From Xenococcus sp. MO_188.B8 (lineage in GTDB: Bacteria; Cyanobacteriota; Cyanobacteriia; Cyanobacteriales; Xenococcaceae), in the NCBI GenBank assembly GCA_030065615.1, contig JASJDR010000016.1:1-64000 (forward strand): a stretch of 64,000 nucleotides of DNA. Direction: 5' to 3'. Below the pieces are notes generated by a model, which ran no database searches, had not been told where the DNA came from, and worked only from the letters and a program-made list of their open reading frames with translations. Position numbers and translations under genes: made by a program. Positions 43,396-53,003 of this stretch are shown one piece after another (position 1 is the first letter of the stretch; every line of letters starts with the position of its first letter).

Positions 43396-43698
43396 AATAC
43401 TCTTGTTAGTTGCTAATAATTAGATAACTGCTATCATTGGCATCGTCAACTCTGTGATACATTTACGAAGACGGAGCAGGCTCCGTCTTGTCTTGATGCG
43501 CGTTTCCTCTCTTGGTCAGCATTCCCTCTCTTGGTGCGCGTTCCTTGGCGGATTGAAAATCCGCAGGGTCGTTTATACCCAAATGCGATGGGTACAAGCA
43601 CCGCATAGTTTGGTGCACCGCTTTTACGGCGGAGTAACTTTGACTCTGACTAACTAAAGTTTAATTGATAGCAAATCGTCAAAATTCTGAATTACTTT
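43396..43698. other. Hairpin cluster upstream of the tyrosine phosphatase gene
   Basis: Hairpins: AAGACGGAG (43468-43476) with CTCCGTCTT (43481-43489); GCGGATT (43548-43554) with AATCCGC (43558-43564); TACCCA (43576-43581) with TGGGTA (43589-43594); GCACC (43598-43602) with GGTGC (43612-43616). CTCTCTTGG occurs twice. It is repeat debris, and open frames in it are not genes. Confidence 0.6.
43525..43544 (+). repeat. Dispersed CTCTCTTGGTGCGCG repeat, copy 2
   Basis: It is identical over 20 bases to the reverse complement of 426-445. A shorter CTCTCTTGG lies 20 bp upstream, so the element may itself be duplicated here. Confidence 0.7.
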
Positions 43699-44175
43699 AT
43701 GAGTTATAAATTATTATTCGTTTGCTTAGGAAATATTTGCCGTTCTCCCTCGGCGGAAAATATCATGAATCACCTTATCAAAGAAAGCTCTTTGGATAGT
43801 CATATTATTTGTGATTCTGCTGGTACTTCGGCTTATCATATTGGTTCTGCTCCAGATCGTCGTATGAGTGCAGCAGCTCAAAAAAGAGGATTGGAACTTG
43901 TGGGCAAAGCTAGAAAATTTCGGGCTTTAGATTTTGAAAAATTTGACCTTATTTTAGCGATGGATCGCTCTAACTATCAAGATATTCTCTATCTCGATCA
44001 GGTCGGAAAATATCAAGATAAAGTACAAATGATGTGTAGTTTTGCCAGGACATATCGCGATCGTGAAGTTCCCGATCCTTACTATGGTGGTCAAGACGGT
44101 TTTAATTATGTTATCGATCTATTATTCGATTGTTGCTCAGGATTATTAGATTACGTAGTCAAAGAAAAGTTATAA
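43699..44175 (+). CDS. Low-molecular-weight protein-tyrosine phosphatase
   Basis: The 158-residue phosphatase has the N-terminal P-loop FVCLGNICRSPSAENIM (C-x5-R with the following Ser) and the general-acid Asp in REVPDPYYGGQDGF (about 131-135). This matches both prokaryotic regulatory and mammalian low-molecular-weight PTPs. In bacteria such enzymes often dephosphorylate BY-kinases that control polysaccharide export, but no BY-kinase or polysaccharide genes are next to it. It is transcribed alone downstream of the hairpin cluster. Confidence 0.9.
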   Translation: MSYKLLFVCLGNICRSPSAENIMNHLIKESSLDSHIICDSAGTSAYHIGSAPDRRMSAAAQKRGLELVGKARKFRALDFEKFDLILAMDRSNYQDILYLDQVGKYQDKVQMMCSFARTYRDREVPDPYYGGQDGFNYVIDLLFDCCSGLLDYVVKEKL

Positions 44176-44359
44176 ATTATCAATAACGCTTGATGTGAAT
44201 TAACATGGTTGATATTAATCTCATGAGCTATTAGCTTTTGGTTCTTAGCATATTAGTGATAGCCAACTTCATGAATGTAATAGTTCATTGGAATCAAGGA
44301 AGAAATAAATAAGTATCTGAGAACCATTGAATATCTATCGATAAAAGCAATTCGCTGTT

Positions 44360-44377
44360 AGCTATTAGCTAATAGCT
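44360..44377 (+). terminator. AGCTATTAGCTAATAGCT palindrome before the ABC transporter gene
   Basis: This 18-base perfect palindrome is followed by TTTT (44377-44380). It could fold as an intrinsic terminator for the phosphatase transcript. A single AGCTATTAGCT is also seen at about 44225. Confidence 0.5.
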
Positions 44378-44467
44378 TTTAAAATGATATCCAACTTTTT
44401 TTTAAATTCATATTAGACGCAAATAATCACTGACAGATAGTAATTAATAACTGATCACTAAAATAAG

Positions 44468-46189
44468 ATGAATAAATTCAATTTAAAAGTTTTTAAAAAA
44501 TTTTGGGCGATCGCAAAACTTTATTGGTTTGGGAATGAGAAAAAAGGTGCTTTATCACTGTTAGCCTTATTATTTATTTTATTATTAGCTTATTCTCAGT
44601 TGAGTGTTGTCTTAAGTCAGCAACAAGGAGAGATTATTTCTTCTTTATCCAACAAAGATGTAGACAGATTTTGGCGTACTGTTCAAAAATTCTTGTTTGT
44701 TCTAGTTATTTATGTTCCTTTGTTTGCTAATTTTAGCTATGTGCAGAATAAATTGGGTATTTATTGGCGTAGATGGCTCACCCACTATTTTGTAGGTCGT
44801 TATTTTAAGAATCGAAGTTTTTATGAATTGGGTAACTTTAATACTGATATTGATAACCCCGATCAGCGCATTGCAGAGGATATTAAAGGATTTACGCAAG
44901 GCTCCTTGCTATTTCTTTTAGTCATTGTTAATTCAGTTTTACAAGTCATATTCTTTAGTAACGCACTCTGGAAAATATCCGAGAATCTGGTATTTGCGTT
45001 ATTTGCTTATTCGATACTAGGTACTTTAATTGCTGTTGGATTCTTTGGTAAAAAATTAGTAAAAATCAGATTCGATCAACTAAAAAAAGAAGCAAATTTT
45101 CGTTTTGGGTTAGTTAGAGTGAGAGAAAATTCAGAATCTATTGCTTTTTATCAAGGTGAAGCTCAAGAATCAAACAAATTAAAACAAATTTTTAACACAG
45201 TATTTCAAAACTTTAATCTCTTGATTATCTGGGAAGAATTATATTTCGGAATATTTAGTAATGCTTACCGATTTTTACCTGATATTATTCCCGTATTAGT
45301 GGTCGCTCCATCAGTATTATCAGGAGATTTTGAAGTTGGAAAAGTAAGAGAAGCTGAAATTGCTTTTAGTCGAGTTTTCTTCTCACTAAACCTGATCATT
45401 ACTCGTTTTGAGTCATTAACCTCTTTTGTCGCTGGCATTGATCGTTTGGATTCTTTTTCCAAATATTTAGCTAAAAACGAACAACCAGCCCCCAAAGAAA
45501 ATTATGAGCGTCCCATTATAGGCAGAAAGACTCAAGATTATCTAGCAATAGAAGATCTCACTCTGCAAACTCCCAACTATCACCAAACCCTGATCAAAGA
45601 TCTCTCAGTTAAATTACAAACAGGAGAAAGCCTTCTCATTATGGGGGCTAGCGGTGGGGGCAAAAGTTCTTTGCTCAGAGCAATTGCTGGCTTATGGAAC
45701 TCTGGTACTGGCTCCATTACCCGTCCCGAACTAGATAAAATACTCTTTTTACCTCAAAAACCCTATACCATCCTCGGCAATCTGCGTAGTCAATTAATTT
45801 ACCCCCTTGCCGACGCCCATATTCGGGATCAAGAATTACATCAGGTACTAGATAAAGTTAACTTACCAGACTTAGCCGAACGTTTTGGTGGTTTAGATGC
45901 CGAAAAAGATTGGTCAGATGTCCTGTCCTTGGGAGAACAGCAACGGCTAGCCTTTGCTCGTATTCTGATCAACAAACCTGAATATATTATTCTTGATGAA
46001 GCGACTAGTGCTCTAGATGTGGAGAATGAAGCTGCACTTTATCATCATCTACAACAGCTAAAAAGTACTTTTATCAGTGTAGGTCATCGTCCCACACTAA
46101 TTCCATACCATCAGAAACTTTTAAAATTAATAGACCATAATTCTTGGCGAATAGAAGATACCAAATCCGATTCTGAGAATGTAGTTTAG
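44468..46189 (+). CDS. SbmA/BacA-like ABC transporter (fused permease and ATPase)
   Basis: The 573-residue half-transporter has about six membrane helices in residues 20-310 of the SbmA_BacA/ABC_membrane_2 kind (GNEKKGALSLLALLFILLLAYSQLSVVLSQQQGEIISSL, then NKLGIYWRRWLTHYFVGRYFKNRSFYEL). The C-terminal ATPase has Walker A GASGGGKSSLL (about 397), signature LSLGEQQRL and Walker B YIILDEATSALD. Homologues in this family take in peptides such as bleomycin and microcin, or vitamin B12-like compounds; plant/animal relatives are the ABCD type. The substrate here is unknown. It is probably transcribed alone, ahead of the ribosomal-protein operon. Confidence 0.88.
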   Translation: MNKFNLKVFKKFWAIAKLYWFGNEKKGALSLLALLFILLLAYSQLSVVLSQQQGEIISSLSNKDVDRFWRTVQKFLFVLVIYVPLFANFSYVQNKLGIYWRRWLTHYFVGRYFKNRSFYELGNFNTDIDNPDQRIAEDIKGFTQGSLLFLLVIVNSVLQVIFFSNALWKISENLVFALFAYSILGTLIAVGFFGKKLVKIRFDQLKKEANFRFGLVRVRENSESIAFYQGEAQESNKLKQIFNTVFQNFNLLIIWEELYFGIFSNAYRFLPDIIPVLVVAPSVLSGDFEVGKVREAEIAFSRVFFSLNLIITRFESLTSFVAGIDRLDSFSKYLAKNEQPAPKENYERPIIGRKTQDYLAIEDLTLQTPNYHQTLIKDLSVKLQTGESLLIMGASGGGKSSLLRAIAGLWNSGTGSITRPELDKILFLPQKPYTILGNLRSQLIYPLADAHIRDQELHQVLDKVNLPDLAERFGGLDAEKDWSDVLSLGEQQRLAFARILINKPEYIILDEATSALDVENEAALYHHLQQLKSTFISVGHRPTLIPYHQKLLKLIDHNSWRIEDTKSDSENVV

Positions 46190-46216
46190 CGCTCACAAAA
46201 TTTATCAACCAAAAAA

Positions 46217-46246
46217 TTGTCAAAAATCTCGATCTTCATGTACAAT
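46217..46246 (+). promoter_or_regulatory. Sigma70-type promoter for the ribosomal-protein operon
   Basis: TTGTCA (46217-46222) and TACAAT (46241-46246) are spaced by 18 bp, about 370 nt before rplC. A start near 46253 would give a long leader. Confidence 0.6.
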
Positions 46247-46360
46247 GTGTGATTGTGGCTAAATAAATTTATTATTTACTATCTCAACAGCAAAGTTGAC
46301 CAAGCTCATTTTAGTTGTGAAGTAATAATTTAATGTTTTCTGCCTTCTTTCTAGATACTG

Positions 46361-46400
46361 AAGGGAATTGCCCTTTAAGTCTAAAAGATTTTAGGCAATT
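46361..46400 (+). promoter_or_regulatory. Possible leader hairpins upstream of rplC
   Basis: AAGGG (46361-46365) pairs with CCCTT (46371-46375). Alternatively AATTGCC (46366-46372) pairs with GGCAATT (46394-46400). The two pairings exclude each other, a pattern that can serve in leader control of ribosomal-protein operons. A second weak promoter-like TTGACA lies at 46560-46565. There is no gene in 46190-46625. Confidence 0.4.
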
Positions 46401-46625
46401 ATAAAAGACCGCAACTCAAGCAAAGCTTGTTGTATTAAGTTACTCGGTCGTAAATTTTAGAAAACAAAACCATATATTAAGTAGCTACCCATCCTGTTCC
46501 GGTAGATATTTTTGATGTCTCCATAACCAGGATCTATCTTGCCTTGTCAGTTATCTATATTGACAGCCTAAAACATAGCTGCGATCTTATTTAATGTTGT
46601 TTAGCGAAAAAAGGGGTTAATATCT

Positions 46626-47294
46626 GTGTCTGTTGGCATAATGGGAACCAAACTAGGCATGACCCAAATCTTTAACCAAGAGACGGGAAAAGCTATTCCC
46701 GTGACTGTGGTTCAAGCTGGTCCTTGTACTATCACCCAAATCAAAACCCAAGAAACTGACGGCTATTGCTCAGTTCAGATTGGCTATCAAGAAGTCAAAG
46801 AAAAAGCTCTATCTAAACCAGAGTTAGGGCATTTAAAAAAAGCTTCGGCTGCTCCGCTGCGTCATCTCAAAGAATATCGTACCGATGATGTGAGTAGCTG
46901 GGAATTAGGACAAGCATTAGGCGCTGACTTATTCAACGCAGGGGAAATCGTTGATATCAGTGGCAAAACTATTGGTCGAGGTTTTGCCGGATACCAAAAA
47001 CGTCATAACTTCAGAAGAGGACAAATGGCTCACGGTTCCAAAAACCATCGCGCGCCTGGTTCTACTGGTGCTGGTACTACTCCTGGTCGTGTTTATCCAG
47101 GGAAAAAGATGGCAGGACGCTATGGCGGGACACAGGTTACGATTCGCAAACTAGAAGTTGTTCAAGTAGATGCTGAGCGTAACTTACTCTTGATTAAAGG
47201 AGCAGTACCTGGAAAACCAGGAGCTTTATTGAGTATTACTCCCGCTAATATTGTCGGAGCCAAAAATAAGCTGTTAGCAACCCATAACAAGTGA
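46626..47294 (+). CDS. rplC: 50S ribosomal protein L3
   Basis: L3 is a primary 23S rRNA-binding protein near the peptidyl-transferase centre. The 222-residue protein has the N-terminal [13 protein letters not shown] and the conserved [24 protein letters not shown] loop. Translation starts at GTG 46626. It opens the cluster: rpsJ, fus and tuf are not upstream, as in other cyanobacteria, where the S10 region begins with L3. The stop TGA overlaps the GTG of rplD (GTGA), so the two genes are translationally coupled. Confidence 0.97.
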   Translation: MSVGIMGTKLGMTQIFNQETGKAIPVTVVQAGPCTITQIKTQETDGYCSVQIGYQEVKEKALSKPELGHLKKASAAPLRHLKEYRTDDVSSWELGQALGADLFNAGEIVDISGKTIGRGFAGYQKRHNFRRGQMAHGSKNHRAPGSTGAGTTPGRVYPGKKMAGRYGGTQVTIRKLEVVQVDAERNLLLIKGAVPGKPGALLSITPANIVGAKNKLLATHNK

Positions 47295-47929
47295 CCATGG
47301 TTAATTGTGTAGTTAAAAATTGGCAAGGGGAACAAGTCGACCAGACAACCCTGGAGCTGAAAGTAGCAAAAGAAGAAAATGCTAATCATATTGTCCACCG
47401 AGCATTAGTTAGACAAATGGCTAAAGCTCGCCAAGGCACGGCTTCAACTAAAACCAGATCGGAAGTTCGTGGTGGTGGACGCAAACCTTGGAGACAAAAA
47501 GGAACTGGACGAGCTCGCGCCGGTTCAATTCGTTCTCCTCTCTGGCGTGGTGGTGGTGTCATCTTTGGCCCTAAACCCAGAGACTACGATCTCAAAATGA
47601 ACAAAAAAGAGCGGCGTTTGGCATTAAGAACTGCTTTTGCCAGTTGCTTAGAAAATGCGGTAGTAGTAGAAAACTTTGCCGAAGAGCTGGCTCGTCCTAA
47701 AACAAAGGAGGTTATTGCGGCTCTCGAACGTTGGGAAGTAGACGCAAAGCAAAAAATTCTGCTGATAGTTACAGATATTACTGAAAATGTTGATCTGTCC
47801 ACGCGCAACATTCCTAACGTGAAACTACTCAAGGCAAGTAACTTAAATGTCTATGATTTGCTCAATGCCCAGCAGGTTGTAGTGACTACAGATGCTTTGA
47901 CCAAAATACAGGAGGTTTATGGTGACTGA
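47291..47929 (+). CDS. rplD: 50S ribosomal protein L4
   Basis: L4 lines the peptide exit tunnel. In E. coli it also represses its own operon; that is not established here. The 212-residue protein has [20 protein letters not shown] (the tunnel loop), followed by [18 protein letters not shown]. The track-level start is GTG 47291, overlapping the L3 stop; an ATG at 47297 gives MVNCVVKNW, and either fits. The end overlaps the L23 start by 11 bp. Confidence 0.97.
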   Translation: MTMVNCVVKNWQGEQVDQTTLELKVAKEENANHIVHRALVRQMAKARQGTASTKTRSEVRGGGRKPWRQKGTGRARAGSIRSPLWRGGGVIFGPKPRDYDLKMNKKERRLALRTAFASCLENAVVVENFAEELARPKTKEVIAALERWEVDAKQKILLIVTDITENVDLSTRNIPNVKLLKASNLNVYDLLNAQQVVVTTDALTKIQEVYGD

Positions 47930-48230
47930 ATATAATCCCAGAGATCTCGCAGATCTGATCCTGAAGCCAATTGTTACCGAAAAAGCTACGTTGCAAATGG
48001 AAGAAAACAAATATGTTTTCGACGTCCTACCTAAGGCAACCAAGCCAGAAATTAAAGCAGCTATTGAGAGTTTATTTGATGTGACCGTCACTAGGGTGAA
48101 CACTCTCAAATTACCTCGCAAACAAAGGCGCGTAGGTAGATTTATTGGCTACAAGCCCCAATACAAAAGGGCAATTGTAACCCTGCAAGAAGGAGATAGC
48201 ATCTACTCAGAGCTGTTCCCTGATGTGTAA
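47919..48230 (+). CDS. rplW: 50S ribosomal protein L23
   Basis: L23 sits at the exit of the peptide tunnel and docks trigger factor and SRP. The 103-residue protein has [41 protein letters not shown] and the basic loop [24 protein letters not shown]. The start is ATG 47919, inside the end of rplD, with an upstream AGGAGG (47910-47915) as ribosome binding site. It is followed by a 113-bp spacer with GTCGC/GCGAC hairpin before rplB. Confidence 0.96.
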   Translation: MVTEYNPRDLADLILKPIVTEKATLQMEENKYVFDVLPKATKPEIKAAIESLFDVTVTRVNTLKLPRKQRRVGRFIGYKPQYKRAIVTLQEGDSIYSELFPDV

Positions 48231-48343
48231 ATTAGGTTTTAGGTTAAATTTCCCACAACCTAGCACCCAACATCTTCGTCGCATAGCGACATTAACCCGA
48301 AAACTAACGAGCTAGAAGCAGTATAATTACAACTTATTAAATT

Positions 48344-49171
48344 ATGGGTACTCGTTCTTTTAGACCATTAACTCCGGGAACTCGGCAAGCAACCATTGCC
48401 GACTTTTCAGAAATTACCAAAAGTAAACCCGAAAAGTCCTTAACAAAGTTCAAGCATCGAGCTAAAGGGCGCAATAACCGAGGGGTGATTACTAGTCGCC
48501 GTCGTGGTGGCGGTCATAAACGCCGCTATCGGAATATTGATTTTAGAAGAGACAAAATAAATATTCCAGCTACAGTAATCGCGATCGAATATGATCCCAA
48601 TCGCAACGCCAGAATTGCTTTAGTCGAATATCAAGACGGAGAAAAACGTTATATCCTCGCTGCTGCGGGATTGACTGTGGGTACGGAAATCATTTCTGGC
48701 CCCGATTCTCCCATTGAAATCGGCAATGCTTTACCTTTGAGTAAAATTCCTTTGGGAGAAACCATCCACAACGTAGAACTTAGAGTCGGCCGAGGTGGGC
48801 AGATAGTTCGCGCTGCGGGGACTGCCGCCAAGTTAATGGCCAAAGAAGGTAACTATGTAACTATTGGCTTACCTTCTAAAGAAGTTCGGATGATTCGCAA
48901 AGAATGCTACGCCACCATTGGGCAAGTAGGTAATGCTGAAGTAAGGAACCTCAAACTTGGAAAAGCAGGTAAAAGTCGTCATTTAGGTAGAAGACCTCAA
49001 GTAAGAGGAAGTGCCATGAACCCCTGTGATCACCCCCACGGTGGTGGTGAAGGAAGAGCACCTATTGGGAGAAGTGGCCCTGTAACTCCCTGGGGGAAAC
49101 CAGCTTTGGGTCTGAAGACTCGCAAGAAAAGAAAAGCTAGTGACAAACTTATAGTTCGTCGTCGTCGTTAA
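48344..49171 (+). CDS. rplB: 50S ribosomal protein L2
   Basis: L2 is essential for 50S-30S association and peptidyl-transferase assembly. The 275-residue protein begins [18 protein letters not shown] and has [24 protein letters not shown]. The signature [29 protein letters not shown] includes the conserved functional His. The RRRR C-terminus is typical. A 112-bp spacer separates it from rplW, unusual for the cluster. Confidence 0.97.
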   Translation: MGTRSFRPLTPGTRQATIADFSEITKSKPEKSLTKFKHRAKGRNNRGVITSRRRGGGHKRRYRNIDFRRDKINIPATVIAIEYDPNRNARIALVEYQDGEKRYILAAAGLTVGTEIISGPDSPIEIGNALPLSKIPLGETIHNVELRVGRGGQIVRAAGTAAKLMAKEGNYVTIGLPSKEVRMIRKECYATIGQVGNAEVRNLKLGKAGKSRHLGRRPQVRGSAMNPCDHPHGGGEGRAPIGRSGPVTPWGKPALGLKTRKKRKASDKLIVRRRR

Positions 49172-49220
49172 GCGACTGATAAATGCTTTGTTGGTGAAAG
49201 CCCTGCGCCTTTGCCTTTAT

Positions 49221-49250
49221 TGATAACTGATAACTGATAACTGATAACTG
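49221..49250 (+). repeat. TGATAAC heptamer repeat between rplB and rpsS
   Basis: Four tandem TGATAAC units (49221-49248) lie immediately upstream of the rpsS start at 49256, in the place where a ribosome binding site is expected; none is visible. They extend the spacer within an otherwise tight operon. Similar AGTTATCAG/ATTGATAACTG remnants occur near 12290-12310. Confidence 0.8.
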
Positions 49251-49255
49251 ACACC

Positions 49256-49534
49256 ATGAGTCGTTCCTTAAAAAAAGGTCCTTTTATTGCTGATAAACTG
49301 CTCAAGAAAATTGAGAAGTTAAACGCAGATAATAAAAAGGAAGTCATTAAAACTTGGTCTCGTGCTTCTACTATCCTGCCCCAAATGGTTGGTCATACAA
49401 TAGCTGTTCATAATGGTCGCCAACATATTCCTGTATTTATTTCCGATCAAATGGTTGGTCATAAATTAGGTGAATTTGCGCCAACCAGAACCTTTAGAAG
49501 TCACTCCAAAAGTGATAAGAAAGCTCGGCGCTAG
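49256..49534 (+). CDS. rpsS: 30S ribosomal protein S19
   Basis: S19 lies in the head of the 30S subunit near S13. The 92-residue protein has [48 protein letters not shown] and [27 protein letters not shown], all normal. It is preceded by the heptamer repeat rather than a clear Shine-Dalgarno site, so it may rely on coupling or weak initiation. Confidence 0.97.
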   Translation: MSRSLKKGPFIADKLLKKIEKLNADNKKEVIKTWSRASTILPQMVGHTIAVHNGRQHIPVFISDQMVGHKLGEFAPTRTFRSHSKSDKKARR

Positions 49535-49561
49535 CAATATTTACAGCTCATAATAAGCATC

Positions 49562-49921
49562 ATGATAGTAGATAAGACCAATGAAATAAAAGCGATCTCC
49601 AAATATATCCGCATGTCTCCTTTTAAAGTGAGACGGGTTTTGGATCAAATTCGAGGTCGTCAATATCGAGAAGCTCTAATCATTCTCGAATTTATGCCTT
49701 ACAAAGCCTGTGAACCAGTACTAAAAGTATTGCGCTCTGCTGTGGCTAATGCAGAACATAACGCTGGATTAGATCCTGCAAGCTTGGTTGTTAGTCAAGC
49801 TTTTGCCGATGGCGGTCCTGTTTTAAAGCGTTATCGCCCTAGAGCACAGGGTCGAGCTTATCAAATTCGTAAGCCTACCTGTCACATAACTGTAGCAGTT
49901 GCTCCAGAAATAGATGAATAA
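49562..49921 (+). CDS. rplV: 50S ribosomal protein L22
   Basis: L22 forms part of the exit-tunnel constriction with L4. The 119-residue protein has the N-terminal [20 protein letters not shown], the helix [33 protein letters not shown] and the tunnel hairpin [23 protein letters not shown] 49562 is used. It is followed by rpsC after 24 bp. Confidence 0.96.
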   Translation: MIVDKTNEIKAISKYIRMSPFKVRRVLDQIRGRQYREALIILEFMPYKACEPVLKVLRSAVANAEHNAGLDPASLVVSQAFADGGPVLKRYRPRAQGRAYQIRKPTCHITVAVAPEIDE

Positions 49922-49945
49922 GCTGTTGTATTCAGAGGAAATATA

Positions 49946-50665
49946 GTGGGTCAAAAAATACATCCAACTGGTTTTCGTTTAGGTATCACTCAAGAACATC
50001 AGTCTTGTTGGTACGCTGATACCAAGCATTACCCCCAACTGCTACAAGAAGATCGCGTGATTCGAGATTATATAGCTAAGGGTCTCAGTAATGCGGGGAT
50101 CTCCCAAGTCAAAATTGAGCGCAAAGCTGATCAAATCGATTTGGCAATTCATACTGCTCGTCCCGGCGTAGTCGTCGGTCGTGGTGGGGCAGGAATTGAA
50201 AAGTTACGTACTGAATTACAAGATACAGTAGGTAACAATCGCCAAATTAGGATTAATGTTATCGAAGTTGCTCGAGTTGATGCCGATGCTACTTTGATTG
50301 CCGAATATATCACTCAACAACTAGAACGCCGAGTTTCTTTCCGCAGAGTGGTTCGCCAAGCAATTCAAAGAGCGCAAAGAGCAGAAGTTCAAGGGATTAA
50401 AATTCAAGTCAGCGGTCGGCTTAATGGGGCGGAAATTGCCCGGACAGAATGGGTACGCGAAGGTCGAGTTCCGCTACATACTTTAAGAGCCAATATCGAT
50501 TACTCTTATCGTACTGCTTTAACCATTTATGGGATACTGGGGGTCAAGGTTTGGATCTTTAAAGGAGAAATCATTCCTGGACAAGAAGAAGCCGCTGTCG
50601 CAACTCCGACGAAAACACCCCGCCGCAATCGTCGTCGTCAAAAATTTGATGACCGTTCGGAATAA
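49946..50665 (+). CDS. rpsC: 30S ribosomal protein S3
   Basis: S3 guards the mRNA entry tunnel and contributes helicase activity. The 239-residue protein starts GTG 49946 ([25 protein letters not shown]) and has the KH domain [20 protein letters not shown], then [31 protein letters not shown]. The C-terminal tail is basic and short ([17 protein letters not shown]). The GTG start and the absence of an upstream Shine-Dalgarno site suggest coupled translation. Confidence 0.97.
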   Translation: MGQKIHPTGFRLGITQEHQSCWYADTKHYPQLLQEDRVIRDYIAKGLSNAGISQVKIERKADQIDLAIHTARPGVVVGRGGAGIEKLRTELQDTVGNNRQIRINVIEVARVDADATLIAEYITQQLERRVSFRRVVRQAIQRAQRAEVQGIKIQVSGRLNGAEIARTEWVREGRVPLHTLRANIDYSYRTALTIYGILGVKVWIFKGEIIPGQEEAAVATPTKTPRRNRRRQKFDDRSE

Positions 50666-50692
50666 TAAACAGCAATTAGCTAATAAGTAACT

Positions 50693-51112
50693 ATGCTAAG
50701 TCCTAGAAGAACGAAATTTCGTAAACAACAACGAGGTCGAATGAGAGGTTTGGCCCATAGAGGTAGTACGCTTAACTTTGGTGACTATGCTCTGCAAGCA
50801 ACTGAGCCTTCTTGGATTACCTCCCGTCAAATTGAAGCCGCTAGACGAGCTATGACTCGTTACGTCAAAAGGGGGGGGAAAATCTGGATTCGAATTTTTC
50901 CTGATAAACCAGTAACTATGAGAGCTGCGGAAACACGGATGGGTTCTGGTAAAGGTTCTCCTGAATATTGGGTAGCAGTAGTCAAACCTGGAAGAATTAT
51001 GTTTGAAATGGCAGGGGTAGCAGAACCGGTCGCTAGAGAAGCGATGCGCTTAGCTGCTCAGAAATTGCCAATTAAAACTAAATTTATTACTCGCGATGAG
51101 GAGTATACATAA
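50693..51112 (+). CDS. rplP: 50S ribosomal protein L16
   Basis: L16 positions the A-site tRNA. The 139-residue protein starts [19 protein letters not shown] and has [36 protein letters not shown], with the conserved RMGSGKG loop. Its end overlaps the region of rpmC's start by sequence proximity: rpmC ATG at 51117 lies 4 nt after the L16 stop. Confidence 0.97.
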   Translation: MLSPRRTKFRKQQRGRMRGLAHRGSTLNFGDYALQATEPSWITSRQIEAARRAMTRYVKRGGKIWIRIFPDKPVTMRAAETRMGSGKGSPEYWVAVVKPGRIMFEMAGVAEPVAREAMRLAAQKLPIKTKFITRDEEYT

Positions 51113-51116
51113 GATT

Positions 51117-51368
51117 ATGGCTTTACCTAAAATTGCCGAGGTCAGAAATCTGAGCGACGAAGAACTGGCAGCAGAAGTGTTAGCCGTTAAGCGAGAACTA
51201 TTTCAACTGAGACTAGAACAAGCTACTGGTCGCCTAGAAAAACCTCATATGTTTAAGCATACTAAACACCGTCTCGCTCAACTGTTAACTGTAGAACGGG
51301 AACGTCAGTTACAAACCACTGAGTTAACAACTGTTGACCCCCAAACGCCATCTCCAGAAGAAGAGTAA
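51117..51368 (+). CDS. rpmC: 50S ribosomal protein L29
   Basis: The 83-residue protein is a two-helix L29 with VRNLSDEELAAEVLAVKRELFQLRLEQATGRLEKPHMFKHTKHRLAQLLTVERER. I chose ATG 51117 (MALPKIAEV); an earlier in-frame ATG at 51096 lies inside rplP and is unlikely. An acidic C-terminal tail (PQTPSPEEE) extends beyond the usual L29 length. It works at the tunnel exit near L23. Confidence 0.95.
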   Translation: MALPKIAEVRNLSDEELAAEVLAVKRELFQLRLEQATGRLEKPHMFKHTKHRLAQLLTVERERQLQTTELTTVDPQTPSPEEE

Positions 51369-51377
51369 AGATTAACT

Positions 51378-51626
51378 ATGGCAGTCAAAGAAATAGTCGG
51401 CGAAGTCGTCAGCGACAAAATGAATAAAACCGTTGTGGTTGCTGTAGAAAATCGGACTCGCCATCCTAAATACAAAAAAATCGTGGTCCGCACCAAAAAG
51501 TACAAAGCCCATGATGAGGAAAACCAGTGCCATATCGGCGATCGCGTAAGAATTCGCGAAACGAGACCTCTCAGTCGTACTAAATGTTGGACTGTGGCAG
51601 AAATCATTGACAAGAAAAATTCTTAA
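51378..51626 (+). CDS. rpsQ: 30S ribosomal protein S17
   Basis: S17 binds 16S rRNA early in 30S assembly. The 82-residue OB-fold protein has [73 protein letters not shown]1 octamer is embedded in its coding region (GGCGATCGC near 51537). It starts 9 nt after rpmC. Confidence 0.96.
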   Translation: MAVKEIVGEVVSDKMNKTVVVAVENRTRHPKYKKIVVRTKKYKAHDEENQCHIGDRVRIRETRPLSRTKCWTVAEIIDKKNS

Positions 51627-51651
51627 CTTTTATTAGATCAATCTTACCGCC

Positions 51652-52020
51652 GTGATACAACAACAGACTTATCTCAATGTTGCCGATAACAGCGGGGCTC
51701 GTAAACTAATGTGCTTGCGAGTGCTAGGTAAAGGTAACTGTCCCTATGGTCACATTGGTGATGTGATTGTCGCTGTAGTCAAAGATGCCCTCCCTAACAT
51801 GGCAGTTAAAAAATCTGACGTTGTTAGAGCTGTAATTGTCCGTACTAAACAACCAGTCAACCGTGAAAGCGGCATGAGTATCCGTTTTGACGATAATGCT
51901 GCTGTAATTATCAATCCTGATAATAATCCTCGGGGGACTCGGGTTTTTGGCCCAGTAGCACGGGAGTTGCGAGATAAAAACTTTACTAAAATCGTTTCTC
52001 TAGCTCCGGAGGTAATCTAA
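51652..52020 (+). CDS. rplN: 50S ribosomal protein L14
   Basis: The 122-residue protein starts at GTG 51652 ([26 protein letters not shown]) and has [52 protein letters not shown], all as in the family. L14 is at the 30S interface and is where ribosome silencing factor RsfS binds. The stop TAA shares one base with the rplX ATG. Confidence 0.96.
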   Translation: MIQQQTYLNVADNSGARKLMCLRVLGKGNCPYGHIGDVIVAVVKDALPNMAVKKSDVVRAVIVRTKQPVNRESGMSIRFDDNAAVIINPDNNPRGTRVFGPVARELRDKNFTKIVSLAPEVI

Positions 52021-52364
52021 TGGCCAAGAAAACCACTACCAAACGCTACAAAATGCATGTCAAGAAAGGAGATACCGTTCAGGTGATTTCCGGTCGCGAT
52101 AAAGGCAAAGTAGGAGAAATCCTCCAAGCCTTACCCAAGTCAAGCAAAGTAGTTGTTAAAGGCGTTAACATCCGCACTAAGCATGTTAAGCCTCAGCAAG
52201 AAGGAGAATCAGGTCAAATCACTACCTTTGAAGCTCCGATTCATAGTTCTAATGTGATGCTCTACTCCGAAAAAGAGAAAGTCGCCAGCCGCGTCTGTTA
52301 TACCTTTACCGATGACGGCAAAAAAGTGCGCATGCTCAAAAAAACGGGAGAGATCATTGAGTAA
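52020..52364 (+). CDS. rplX: 50S ribosomal protein L24
   Basis: L24 is an assembly initiator of the 50S subunit. The 114-residue protein has the KOW motif [69 protein letters not shown]. The start ATG overlaps the L14 stop by one base (TAATG), so translation is coupled. Confidence 0.96.
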   Translation: MAKKTTTKRYKMHVKKGDTVQVISGRDKGKVGEILQALPKSSKVVVKGVNIRTKHVKPQQEGESGQITTFEAPIHSSNVMLYSEKEKVASRVCYTFTDDGKKVRMLKKTGEIIE

Positions 52365-52423
52365 TTACCAAAAATCAATTTAGTAATTTCCTGACCAAGC
52401 CCAGGAAAGATCAAAAAAAGCTC

Positions 52424-52969
52424 ATGGCAAAAAATCTCAAGGAAACTTATACAACCGAAATCGCTGCCAAGCTCAAGGAAGAGTTTGGTTATAGCAATAT
52501 TCATCAGGTACCAAAAGTCGTTAAGGTAATTGTTAATCGTGGTCTCGGGGAAGCATCCCAAAATGCTAAGGCATTAGAATCATCGATTCGCGAGGTAGCA
52601 ACTATTACCGGGCAGAAACCAGTAGTTACCAGAGCGAAAAAGGCGATCGCGGGTTTTAAAATCCGGCAAGGGATGCCCGTCGGCGTGATGGTTACGCTGC
52701 GTGGCGATCGCATGTACGCTTTCCTGGAACGCTTAATTAATCTGGCGCTACCAAGGATTCGTGATTTTCGCGGTATTAGTCCCAAAAGCTTTGACGGACG
52801 AGGCAACTATAGTCTAGGAGTCAAAGAACAACTAATCTTTCCTGAAATTGATTACGATACCATCGATCAAATTCGGGGTTTCGATATTTCCATCGTCACC
52901 ACCGCCAATACCGATGAGGAAGGACGCGCCTTACTCAAAGAAATGGGGATGCCCTTCCGTACAAACTAA
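52424..52969 (+). CDS. rplE: 50S ribosomal protein L5
   Basis: L5 binds 5S rRNA and contacts the P-site tRNA. The 181-residue protein has [61 protein letters not shown] and [33 protein letters not shown]. It is followed directly by rpsH; rpsN is absent at this place, as in other cyanobacteria. Confidence 0.97.
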   Translation: MAKNLKETYTTEIAAKLKEEFGYSNIHQVPKVVKVIVNRGLGEASQNAKALESSIREVATITGQKPVVTRAKKAIAGFKIRQGMPVGVMVTLRGDRMYAFLERLINLALPRIRDFRGISPKSFDGRGNYSLGVKEQLIFPEIDYDTIDQIRGFDISIVTTANTDEEGRALLKEMGMPFRTN

Positions 52970-53003
52970 TAACTATAGGATCGGGAGATAATAAAAGGTA
53001 ATA

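Noticed and set aside
43454-43657. 67-codon frame upstream of the phosphatase gene
   Set aside because: It reads through four hairpins and dispersed repeats.
43699-46189. Polysaccharide export cluster (phosphatase plus ABC transporter)
   Set aside because: The transporter is of the SbmA/BacA type, and no BY-kinase, Wza/Wzx or glycosyltransferase genes are adjacent.
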